Shown one piece after another: positions 41,727-49,906 of a DNA stretch of 64,000 bases. A program made the translations under genes and the position numbers. This DNA comes from UBA9620 sp965220695. GTDB lineage: Bacteria > Acidobacteriota > Vicinamibacteria > Vicinamibacterales > UBA8438. A model generated the notes under the pieces. The model did no database searches, was not told the DNA's origin, and saw only the letters and a program-made list of their open reading frames with translations. Location: positions 5,208,001 to 5,272,000 of the forward strand of contig OZ244838.1 in NCBI GenBank assembly GCA_965220695.1. Direction: 5' to 3'. Numbering within the stretch: position 1 is the stretch's first letter; each line of letters opens with the position of its first letter.

Positions 41727-44036
41727 TCACTGCGAGCCGAGCGCGAGCGTCCTCAGCGCGAGGGTCGAGTAGGACTCCTCGCCCTCGACGATGTGGATGA
41801 CCCTGTCGAACGGGAGATCGGCGAACGTCTGCGTGATGCCCGTGGCGGGCCAGAAGACGTCGAGCCGCTCGAGACGCGACGCGTTGCCGAGTCCGATGGT
41901 CTGACGGAGCGGATTGCCGCCGAAGCTGCCGCCGCTGTTCACATGGCGATAGACGGAACGCCGATCGCCCGCGTCGCCGTCAACGACGACGGCGTGGAGG
42001 CGGGCCCCGATCGCCGATCGATTTGACCGGACACCCTCGAGCTTGACCGTGATCCAGTGGTTCCCGAAGCCCGGGTTCTCGTACAGGGCATTGCCGAATC
42101 GGTCTCCGGGGAAGGCTCCACCCATCTGCTCGAAGACGTCCTGGTCGCCGTCGTTGTCGAGATCCGCGAAGGATACGCCGTGACCCTTCTGCAAATGACC
42201 GAACCCCCCCGCGTAGGTCACGTTCGAAAATCCGCGCCCGCCCCGATTGCGATACATCACGTTCGGCATCAGGCTGTGATAGTGCGGATAGCCCGTCCCG
42301 AGGTAGAAATCCAGGTAGCCATCGTTGTCGAGGTCCCCGAAGTTGGCACCCATGGCTGCCGTCGGCTCCGTCAGGCCGTAGAGCCCGGCGACGTTCTCGA
42401 AGCCGTTTCCGGTGCCCCGGTAGAGCCGCGACCTCTCGATGTTCACTGGGAGGCCAAGCGCGCTGGCCGCCAGGTGCTCGATGCTGGCGCTATAGGCGGA
42501 CACGAACAGATCCAGGAGACCGTCGTTGTCGACGTCCCAGAACCATGCGGGAAAGCTCCCGATCGGGGCCGCGACGCCCAACGCCGGCGCCTCGTCGATG
42601 AAGCTCCCTCTCCCCGTGTTCCGATAGAGACGGTTTCCCGCGCCCAGGTTCGACACGTAGAGGTCCAGCAGGCCATCGCCGTCATAGTCACCCCAGACCA
42701 CGGCCTTGGCAAACCGATGGTTCACCACGCCGGCCGCCTCGGCCACGTCTGCGAACGTGCCGTCGCCGTTGTTGCGAAAGAGCTGGCTGGGGGCGGCCAG
42801 CGTCGGGGTCGTTTCATTGCCGACATACAGATCGAGATCGCCGTCGTTGTCGTAGTCGGCCCAGGATGCCGTTTGACTCGGGTAGTGCACCGCGCCGAGC
42901 CCGGCCTCGAACGTCGTATCGGTAAACGTGCCGTCGCCGTTGTTTCGCAGCAGCGAGTTCGGATGCCGGCCGTGCTCGCGCAGCCACGCGCCACGCAGCA
43001 CCAGGAGGTCCAGGTGGCCATCGTTGTCATAGTCGGCCTGGATGATGTTCAAACCGCCGTACAACCCGAGCAGGCCTGCCTCCTCCGTTCGTTCCGAGAA
43101 GGTCCCGTCCCGATTGTTCCTGAAGAGACGGAGTTGTCCTCGCGTGTCCCACGTCGACACGACGATGTCCAGATAGCCGTCGTTGTCGAAGTCGTCGGCG
43201 ATCGCACCGCCGGACAGATCGAACGTGTCCAGGCCGAGCGCTGGTGCGATGTTGGCGAAGCGGGGAATCGTGTCGGCCGACTCGAACGTCTCGGGAGGTA
43301 GCAGGTACTGCTCGGGCACTTGATCCGGATAGCCGCCCACCGTCATGTAGGCGATGTTGAGCAGCCACCGTGCCGCGAGGAACTGCCGCGCCGCCTCGTT
43401 CAGGGTGGTTCGCGGCGACGCGACGGCGGTCCGGCTCCGACCGCTCGCCCCGGCCGGCAGGTCCTCCGACACGGCCCCCGCCATGTTCTCGAGCACGTCG
43501 GTGAAGGCGGCAATCGCCTGCCGGGACGGGGTCTGCAGGCTGTGAATCCCGCGCCCGCGCAGCGGCAGGATGCAGGCCTCCGCGTTCGGATGCAATGCGC
43601 AGTTCTGGGTCTCGGCGAGCCGCATGTAGGCAACGCCGAGGCGATAGGTGTTGTAGTCGAGAATCGTTCTGTTGGCGGCGATGTCGGGCACCATGTCGCG
43701 GGCGCCGGTGAAGAGACGGATCGCCTCGTTCTCGTTCCCGAGACGCAGTTCTTCTTCGGCCAGTTGGACCATCAGGCGCCATCGGTTGGTGCCGACGTCC
43801 GTCGCCGGAAGCGCGCTCAGCCCCTCTCGGAACTGCGGGGCCAAGCCCTCTCCAAGGTAGGAGTTGGTAGCAGGAGTCTCGTCCGCCAACTGTTGCAGCA
43901 GCGCCAGCATGCGCTGGTGGCCGGCGGACGGCGGCCCGGGGCGCGCTCCGGACGGGGCCGCGTCCTGCGCCGAGACGGAGGAAACCGCCCAGAATGCGGC
44001 CAGCACGGCGCCGAGCACAGCGTGGACACGTCCCAA
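41727..44036 (-). CDS. FG-GAP/ASPIC-UnbV protein with helical N-terminal domain
   Basis: A 769-residue exported protein starting at a TTG (44036) 7 nt after AAGGGAG. After the signal peptide (GAVLAAFWAVSSVSAQD) residues about 40-240 are helical and TPR-like (WRLMVQLAEEELRLGNENEA). FG-GAP repeats fill the remainder (DFDNDGYLDIVVSTWD, DYDNDGDLDLYVGN, DVDNDGLLDLFVSA). ASPIC/UnbV is at the end (WITVKLEGVRSNRSAIGARL). It fuses the TPR-like and propeller modules that are separate genes elsewhere in the window. Confidence 0.9.
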   Translation of the reverse strand: MGRVHAVLGAVLAAFWAVSSVSAQDAAPSGARPGPPSAGHQRMLALLQQLADETPATNSYLGEGLAPQFREGLSALPATDVGTNRWRLMVQLAEEELRLGNENEAIRLFTGARDMVPDIAANRTILDYNTYRLGVAYMRLAETQNCALHPNAEACILPLRGRGIHSLQTPSRQAIAAFTDVLENMAGAVSEDLPAGASGRSRTAVASPRTTLNEAARQFLAARWLLNIAYMTVGGYPDQVPEQYLLPPETFESADTIPRFANIAPALGLDTFDLSGGAIADDFDNDGYLDIVVSTWDTRGQLRLFRNNRDGTFSERTEEAGLLGLYGGLNIIQADYDNDGHLDLLVLRGAWLREHGRHPNSLLRNNGDGTFTDTTFEAGLGAVHYPSQTASWADYDNDGDLDLYVGNETTPTLAAPSQLFRNNGDGTFADVAEAAGVVNHRFAKAVVWGDYDGDGLLDLYVSNLGAGNRLYRNTGRGSFIDEAPALGVAAPIGSFPAWFWDVDNDGLLDLFVSAYSASIEHLAASALGLPVNIERSRLYRGTGNGFENVAGLYGLTEPTAAMGANFGDLDNDGYLDFYLGTGYPHYHSLMPNVMYRNRGGRGFSNVTYAGGFGHLQKGHGVSFADLDNDGDQDVFEQMGGAFPGDRFGNALYENPGFGNHWITVKLEGVRSNRSAIGARLHAVVVDGDAGDRRSVYRHVNSGGSFGGNPLRQTIGLGNASRLERLDVFWPATGITQTFADLPFDRVIHIVEGEESYSTLALRTLALGSQ

Positions 44037-44050
44037 GCGGCTGCTCCCTT

Positions 44051-44680
44051 CTACTTCTTGGTGAGCGTCGTCTCGCCCCAGACGAGGCTTTGAAACTGAT
44101 TGGTCGGGGCGCTCACGACGACCGGCGTGGTGATGGTATACGTGTCGTCCGGTCCATCGTAGTCACGCACGGTCAGGATCACGCTCAGATCCTGGATGGA
44201 GTAGTTGCCTTCGCCTTCACCCTCGGCGTCCTCGAACTCGAACATCCCGTCGGACTTGAGCGTGAGGCTGGGCGTCCCGCCCTCGGCTTCGAAGGCGAAT
44301 TCCTCCTGCAGGACCTGGCCGACGGCCAGCACCGCGAGCTCGATCGGCGCCGAGCGGCGCCGCATCCGGCCGGGGGCGGTCTGCGTGCGAAGCTCCCGGA
44401 GCTGACGGACACCCTGATATCCAGCGATGGTGTACGTGAACTCGTACGTCGTCGTCTCGAGGCCGACCATCAGGTACTCGCCGTCCTCGTCGGTGACCGT
44501 CGAGAAGGAGCTGCCACCGCCGTCCTCTCGCCTGGCGTCGACCTGGACACCTTCGAGAGGATTGCCCCATGTGTCGGTGATCGTCCCCCTGGCCTGCACC
44601 ATTTGCGCAGACGCGTCGGATACGACCAGCACGGCGCACACCATCGTGACCACGGCCGCCGCGAGCGTGCGAAACCCCAT
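44051..44680 (-). CDS. Secreted carboxypeptidase-regulatory-like domain protein
   Basis: A 209-residue protein with a signal peptide (LAAAVVTMVCAVLVVSDASA). The beta-sandwich domain reads ARGTITDTWGNPLEGVQVDA, then SSFSTVTDEDGEYLMVGLET. The ATG at 44680 has GGGAGAGG about 6 nt upstream. It sits 14 nt upstream of the FG-GAP gene and the same domain type starts the TonB receptor and the 45757 protein. It probably acts as a periplasmic or surface binding module. Confidence 0.85.
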   Translation of the reverse strand: MGFRTLAAAVVTMVCAVLVVSDASAQMVQARGTITDTWGNPLEGVQVDARREDGGGSSFSTVTDEDGEYLMVGLETTTYEFTYTIAGYQGVRQLRELRTQTAPGRMRRRSAPIELAVLAVGQVLQEEFAFEAEGGTPSLTLKSDGMFEFEDAEGEGEGNYSIQDLSVILTVRDYDGPDDTYTITTPVVVSAPTNQFQSLVWGETTLTKK

Positions 44681-44764
44681 CGTCCTCTCCCTGGTCATCA
44701 GCCGCCAGCGCCGCGAACAGCCCGATAGTCAGATCTCCTGCCCGATGGCACGTTCCCGTGCGTT

Positions 44765-45703
44765 CTACGGGACGTTCCCGTCACGTGTCAGTATCATCGC
44801 CATTCCCGCCCGGGTGGTCAGCATTCTGATGAGCGACTGATCCGTCGCGCCCTCCGGCGGCTCGTAGGTCAGGCGATACTGGGTGCTCACCAGCCTGTGC
44901 CTGCGGGCGATGTCCTCGGCCAACTGCGGCAGCAGCCTGCGGAATCCGTTGGCGGTGCTCAGCGCTTCATAGCTTCCTCGCGTCGCCTCGCCGATGTCGA
45001 TGCCCCACCGAATCTGGTCGCCACCCTGCTTGACCCCCGAGATCGACGAGATGGTGAACATCCGGGTGTGGACGACGGCCTTGTTCGCGAACAGGCGCTC
45101 CATCATCTCTCGGAAGGGTCTCTCCCGAACCCGGTCGCTCCCCTCCGGGCCGTTGGTCGCAACCATGACGATGACCGGAAAGTACTCGCCCTCCTCATCC
45201 TCGTGCAGGCGCTCCGCTTCTTCGTACAGCGCATCGAGAAAGGTGGCCGCGCCGTCCATTTCCGGGACGACCACGCCGATGGCATCCATGAGCTCTTCCC
45301 GGTCGCTGGTGTGCCGCGCCCAGAACTGCGGTCGTCCACCCATCGTCGCGATCGCCACCTCGACCTCTTGCGGCAGCGCCTCCACGAAGAGCTTCAGTCC
45401 CTCGCGCATGTGGTCGAGCGCGGGCGGGCTCGCCAACCCGTTGTCGACGAACACGGTCACCCGCACCGGCCAGTCGATCGGTTCGAGATTGAGCGTCGGA
45501 CGTTGCTGGCCGTCAGACTCCACGATCACCTCTTCAGGCCTGAGGTCGGTGATCGGCACACCGTCGGTGTCGGTGACGCTAATGAACAACGACGCGGTCT
45601 GCGCCGACGCGACCTGGCTCGTCCAGGGTGCACCGCACGCGATCAGCGCGAGGGCAACGAGTACGGCCGCGAACGGGGGACGGCATGTGGTTGCGGTAGC
45701 CAT
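44765..45703 (-). CDS. VWFA-domain protein (acidobacterial type)
   Basis: A 312-residue exported protein. The signal peptide (AAVLVALALIACGAP) contains a possible lipobox. The N-terminal half matches the Acidobacteria-type VWFA-related domain (SLFISVTDTDGVPITDLRPE, VTVFVDNGLASPPALDHMRE); the usual MIDAS DxSxS is replaced by DNGLASP. The ATG at 45703 lies 9 nt after GGAG, while the ATG at 45712 has no spacing. It is followed on the same strand by the regulatory-domain and FG-GAP genes. Confidence 0.85.
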   Translation of the reverse strand: MATATTCRPPFAAVLVALALIACGAPWTSQVASAQTASLFISVTDTDGVPITDLRPEEVIVESDGQQRPTLNLEPIDWPVRVTVFVDNGLASPPALDHMREGLKLFVEALPQEVEVAIATMGGRPQFWARHTSDREELMDAIGVVVPEMDGAATFLDALYEEAERLHEDEEGEYFPVIVMVATNGPEGSDRVRERPFREMMERLFANKAVVHTRMFTISSISGVKQGGDQIRWGIDIGEATRGSYEALSTANGFRRLLPQLAEDIARRHRLVSTQYRLTYEPPEGATDQSLIRMLTTRAGMAMILTRDGNVP

Positions 45704-45756
45704 GTCAGGCATCTCCAGTCGGGAACTTCAATGAAATTCAACGCTCGAATCGGGGA

Positions 45757-46782
45757 TCAGGGCAGCGCCGCGAGCATCGCCGCGGCCTGCGTCCCCTCCT
45801 CCGAGTCGGGGGCCAGGTCGACGACCTTCTGCAACGACACCTTGGCGCCTTCGATATCGCCCCTGTTCAGCGCCAGGAGACCGAGCTTGAGCACGGGCGC
45901 CGGCCACTCGGGATCGGCGGCGGCGGACTTTTCGTACCAGCCGGCGGCGGCGTCGACATCTCCCTGGTTGAACGCCACTTCGCCCAGGTTGTAGAGGTCT
46001 TCACGCGACGCGGACCCGTCCGCGGCGGCAAGCTCCCCGATCGCGTCGAGGTCGCCCATCAGCAACCTGGTCCGGGCGATCTTTCTCTCGATCCGATCGT
46101 CGTCGGGTTCAAGGGTCTGAAAACGCTCGTAGGCCGCGATCGCCGCCGCGAATTCCGCCAGCGCCCGGTGCGCGTCTCCGATGTCCTGGTGGAGGGCGGT
46201 CATCAGCGGCCAGCTCGCCACCAGCTTGTGGTAACCGTCGATGGCGGTCCGGTAGTCCCGGCTGTTGTAGGCGGCGTCGGCCGCGGTGAGGTCGGCCTTG
46301 ACCTGCTCCAGCACGGGATTCGCGAGATCCGCTTCGCCCAGGACCCGCTCCACCTCCAGGGCCGCGTCCGACTTGTCCGGGGCCATGTGGAACTCGATCG
46401 GCTGTATGCACCGCTGCTGCTTGGTCGCCGTGCACGCGTTCGACTGGGCCTGCATCACCTCGATCCGCAACGCTGCATCCTCGAAGCCTTCGGCCGCGGC
46501 GGTCGTGATCCAGATACCGCTGCGCATCCAGGTCAGCGCAAAGCGACCGTTGGCGTCCGTCACGGTCTCAAGCGGCTCGGAGAGCGATTCGGGGTTCCCA
46601 TCGGGCCGGAAACGCGGAGGGACCGCCCGCACCACGACACCGGCGACGGGCTCCCGGGTGCCTTCGAGAAACACCCGGCCTTGCATGGAACCGGTATCAC
46701 CCTGTGCGAATGTCTCCGGTGCACCGAGCGACACGACCGCGGCGACCGGCAGCGCGCAATGGAGCAGGCGGAAGATACTCAT
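45757..46782 (-). CDS. Secreted protein with regulatory-like domain and TPR repeats
   Basis: A 341-residue protein with a signal peptide (LLHCALPVAAVVSLGAPETFA). Residues about 30-120 form a carboxypeptidase-regulatory-like domain (SMQGRVFLEGTREPVAGVVV, VTDANGRFALTWMRSGIWIT). The second half has TPR units (YNSRDYRTAIDGYHKLVASW, YNLGEVAFNQGDVDAAAGWY). It is the first gene after the terminator of the TonB receptor and likely begins the transcription unit that includes the VWFA and FG-GAP genes. Confidence 0.85.
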   Translation of the reverse strand: MSIFRLLHCALPVAAVVSLGAPETFAQGDTGSMQGRVFLEGTREPVAGVVVRAVPPRFRPDGNPESLSEPLETVTDANGRFALTWMRSGIWITTAAAEGFEDAALRIEVMQAQSNACTATKQQRCIQPIEFHMAPDKSDAALEVERVLGEADLANPVLEQVKADLTAADAAYNSRDYRTAIDGYHKLVASWPLMTALHQDIGDAHRALAEFAAAIAAYERFQTLEPDDDRIERKIARTRLLMGDLDAIGELAAADGSASREDLYNLGEVAFNQGDVDAAAGWYEKSAAADPEWPAPVLKLGLLALNRGDIEGAKVSLQKVVDLAPDSEEGTQAAAMLAALP

Positions 46783-46806
46783 GGCCACCTCGACAACACG
46801 CGAGCA

Positions 46807-46845
46807 AAAAGAAGGAACGCCGGGGAGCCGCGCGGCTCCCCGGCG
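46807..46845 (-). terminator. Rho-independent terminator of the TonB receptor gene
   Basis: A 13-bp stem (CGCCGGGGAGCCG and complement, 46818-46845) is followed in minus-strand reading by TTCCTTCTTTTTG. It lies 38 nt beyond the receptor stop codon. Confidence 0.8.
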
Positions 46846-46882
46846 TCGCAAGGAATATTCGCGAAGAGCGGTTCCACTCCCC

Positions 46883-49819
46883 CTAGAAATACATCTGCAT
46901 GCCGAACGACAACCGGCGGCCCGGCTCGATGTTGATGATGCGGAGGAAGGCCGGGTTCCTGACCCCCCCCCCCCCGTACCCGCGGTTCCGGGACCTGACC
47001 CGGGCCCGGTTGAAGAGGTTGTTCGCGTCCATGTAGCCCCGAATCCGGAAATCGCCGACCGTGAACACCTTCGAGAACCGCAGTTGCATGACCGTGGTAT
47101 AGGGCTCGAACTCGGTGTTCGGCTCGATCAGGTTGACGGTCCTGGTCGGGTTCACGTTCTCACCACTGTAGAGACCGGGGAAATCGGTGGTGTCGATCTG
47201 ATAAGTGGCTCTGATGGCCTGCCCCGGGAACACCGTGATCAGCCCGGAGATCATCGTGTCGAACGGCAGCGGCAACGCCCCGGACAGCTTGCCCAGAGGC
47301 TGGTACGGCGACTTCGTCTCGCAATGCCGGAGCCCGTTGGGGTTCGCATGTATGGCCGCATGGCAATTGTGGTTCGTGCTCGAGCCCATCGTGATGCTGC
47401 CCGTCATGAACCCGCCGCGAGGGAGCTCCCCGTCCACGATCACCTCGAACCCGTTCCACGTCCGCCAGTTCTCCGGCGCCTGCGTCAGCAAGTCGTTGCC
47501 GGTGACTATGTCGACGCCCTCCCTCAGGTTGTAGATCGGGACCTCAACGCCCCGGGCGCTCTCCGGCAGAATGGAGTCGGTCGGCCCGGTCCACACCCCC
47601 GCGAGCACGTAGTCGGCCGCGGAGTTGTTCAGGTTGTCCGTCCACCGGAAGTTCCCGTAGCTCCGCCGGTGCCACATCCCGCTCAGCGCCCAGCCGGCGC
47701 CCAGTTGGCGCTCGATGCCGGCGGAGTACTCGATGTTGGACATGCGCGCTGTAGTGTCGTCGTACGTCGTGTTGATGATCGACGTCCCGTAGTTCGGGTT
47801 GGTCGAGGGCCCGACCTCCTCGATCTGCGGCGTGCCGTCGGGGTTGAGCGCCGTCAAGTCCCCGTTCAGATCGTTCCACGAACGCCAGTCCAGAGCATCG
47901 TAGGGGTAGATCGGGTTGAACCCCTGGGTGACGCCGGTCCCTTCGTTCGCCACGTAGCGCCCGACCGACGCCTTCACGGCCGTCGAACCGTCGCCGAACA
48001 GGTCGAACGCGCCGCCCAACCGCCCGTTGAAGTCCTTCCAGTTCGGAATGTTCTCCACCAGCGGGTCGGGGGTCGTGATCTCCGGCGCGAAGAAGCCCGC
48101 TTCCCGGGTTCCCCCCGGCACCGAGTTCTGGAACCAGTCGTAGCGCACGCCGCCGTTCAGGGTCAACCGATCCATGGTCCAGGCGTCCTGCACATAGACG
48201 CCGCAGTCGCAGTCCATGATGATCCCCTGCCGTATCTTCGAGTTGCCCCCCACCAGGACCCCGATCGGGTACCCGGCGGAAAAATAGCCCGCGAAAATCT
48301 CGCCCGGCGGCGAGTACGCGAGGGCCGTCCGGTTGTGCGCGAAGTTCAAACCGGCCTTGAAGTTGTGCGAACCGGTGACATAGGACAGCGACGCGTTCAG
48401 GCGGCGGTGGAAGTCGTGGTTGTGGTGGTTCTGGAAGGAGCTCTCGTACTCGGTGTTGAACGCGAAATCGATTTTCGCCATTCGAGGTTCGCCATGATCC
48501 ACCGGCGTGGTGTTGACGTCGGCCTGCATGAACGAACCATGCGCCTCCAGGAGCAGCCGGTTCGTCACCGGCGCCGTCCAGCGGCCGGTGATCATGTATG
48601 TCGGGGCCCCGTTGAAGGTATACCAGGCTTCGGGATTAATCTTCCGGCCCGCGGTGTTGAACGCGGCAATCGACGACTTGGGCTCCTGGAAGTAGCTCCA
48701 CGTCAGCTTGTTGCGCTGGGTGAGCTGGTGGGTGATGCGCACGTTGTAGTTGCCGTTCTTGTTCCAACTGAACGCCCGCAACTGCTGCGGCGTGCAGGCA
48801 TCCGCGGTGGGGCATTGCTCCCGGATACTGTCCGGCGTCGACGGTTCGCTCGGATCCCAGAACTGGTCGAGGATGAACGACTTGCCCCGGTTTTCGATCA
48901 TCGAGGCGAAGAACCAGAGCTTGTCCTGGATGATCGGACCGCCCGCGGCGGGGTTGAAACTGTACCGATAGTCAATCGGCGCGAACTCGAAGCCCTGGTC
49001 CTTCAACTCCTGGCTCTGGTTGTCCCATTGAAAGCGCCCCATCGTGCCGCTCGTGAAGAAGTTGTAGGCGAACTGGTTGCCGCCCGCCTTGGGCACCACG
49101 TTCGTCCGCACCCCGCTGTGGGCGAACTCGGCCGACTGCGAGGAGGTGTCGAAGACCACCTCGGTGACCATCGCCTCGTTGGTGACGCCACCGACGCCGG
49201 CCCCCCACTCGTTCCGCCCCTGGAGCTGCCCACCGGTCTTGACGCCGTCGATGGCGGGCTGTCCGTCGAGCGGGTCGGACCCGTGCAGGCTCGGCAGGTT
49301 GTTGAAGCCGCCGCCGAGGACCGCCCCCGGCACGTACGCGGCGGCGCTCGTGATGCCCGCCGCACCCGGCAGCACGTTGACCCGCTCGGCCGGCATCACC
49401 GACTGCTGCCGCGTGGTCCTGACGTCGACCAGCGGGGCCACCCCCGTCACCGTCAGCGTCTCCGCGACCGCGCCGACGGCCAGCGTGGCGTCGACCTCCG
49501 CGACGAACGCGCCCTGCAGAATGATGCCCTCACGCCTCACGGTCCTGAAACCCGGCAGCGTGAAGGTCACCGAGTAGGTGCCCGAAGGCAGGTTGGTCAC
49601 GCGGTAGTTCCCCGACCCGTCGGTGAAGACCGTGCGAACCTGCTCGATCAGGGCGGGGCTGCGCGCCTCGACCGTCACACCCGGCAGGAAGCCGCCGGTG
49701 TCGTCCTGGGCGCTCCCTGCAAGACCGGCCTCGTCTTGCGCCAAGGCCACGGCAGGAGCCAGCATCAGGCTGGCCAGGCAGACAAGAACCGCCGTACGAA
49801 GCAACGCGCGTAATTCCAT
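46883..49819 (-). CDS. TonB-dependent receptor, Oar-like
   Basis: A 978-residue outer-membrane protein. Signal peptide (AVLVCLASLMLAPAVALA), then a carboxypeptidase-regulatory-like domain (TGGFLPGVTVEARSPALIEQ), a plug region (PLVDVRTTRQQSVMPAERVN) and a 22-strand-type barrel. It ends RRLSFGMQMYF, with the terminal aromatic required for barrel assembly. GGGGAG is 7 nt before the ATG at 49819. Oar-like receptors are abundant in Acidobacteriota and take up large substrates or export proteins; no substrate is evident. A 13-G tract at residues about 948-952 could shift the frame just before the last strands. An intrinsic terminator follows. Confidence 0.93.
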   Translation of the reverse strand: MELRALLRTAVLVCLASLMLAPAVALAQDEAGLAGSAQDDTGGFLPGVTVEARSPALIEQVRTVFTDGSGNYRVTNLPSGTYSVTFTLPGFRTVRREGIILQGAFVAEVDATLAVGAVAETLTVTGVAPLVDVRTTRQQSVMPAERVNVLPGAAGITSAAAYVPGAVLGGGFNNLPSLHGSDPLDGQPAIDGVKTGGQLQGRNEWGAGVGGVTNEAMVTEVVFDTSSQSAEFAHSGVRTNVVPKAGGNQFAYNFFTSGTMGRFQWDNQSQELKDQGFEFAPIDYRYSFNPAAGGPIIQDKLWFFASMIENRGKSFILDQFWDPSEPSTPDSIREQCPTADACTPQQLRAFSWNKNGNYNVRITHQLTQRNKLTWSYFQEPKSSIAAFNTAGRKINPEAWYTFNGAPTYMITGRWTAPVTNRLLLEAHGSFMQADVNTTPVDHGEPRMAKIDFAFNTEYESSFQNHHNHDFHRRLNASLSYVTGSHNFKAGLNFAHNRTALAYSPPGEIFAGYFSAGYPIGVLVGGNSKIRQGIIMDCDCGVYVQDAWTMDRLTLNGGVRYDWFQNSVPGGTREAGFFAPEITTPDPLVENIPNWKDFNGRLGGAFDLFGDGSTAVKASVGRYVANEGTGVTQGFNPIYPYDALDWRSWNDLNGDLTALNPDGTPQIEEVGPSTNPNYGTSIINTTYDDTTARMSNIEYSAGIERQLGAGWALSGMWHRRSYGNFRWTDNLNNSAADYVLAGVWTGPTDSILPESARGVEVPIYNLREGVDIVTGNDLLTQAPENWRTWNGFEVIVDGELPRGGFMTGSITMGSSTNHNCHAAIHANPNGLRHCETKSPYQPLGKLSGALPLPFDTMISGLITVFPGQAIRATYQIDTTDFPGLYSGENVNPTRTVNLIEPNTEFEPYTTVMQLRFSKVFTVGDFRIRGYMDANNLFNRARVRSRNRGYGGGGVRNPAFLRIINIEPGRRLSFGMQMYF
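46963..46975 (-). repeat. Thirteen-G homopolymer within the TonB receptor gene
   Basis: A run of 13 G on the coding strand encodes Gly-Gly-Gly-Gly and the first base of Val. Any slip by one base shifts the frame for the last 27 or so codons, removing the terminal aromatic. It could be a phase-variation tract or a sequencing error hot spot. Confidence 0.85.
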
Positions 49820-49906
49820 CGTCGATCTCCCCGCTGTTGATGTGAACCGATACTCCGCCATCACTTGAACACTAACCCGAAACATCCCCAGGTTGGTGAG
49901 TGAACA

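Noticed and set aside
46286..49813. 1175-codon open frame on the plus strand
   Set aside because: It lies antisense to the TonB receptor and neighbouring gene; the receptor has a signal peptide, ribosome-binding site, domains and terminator, while this frame has none.
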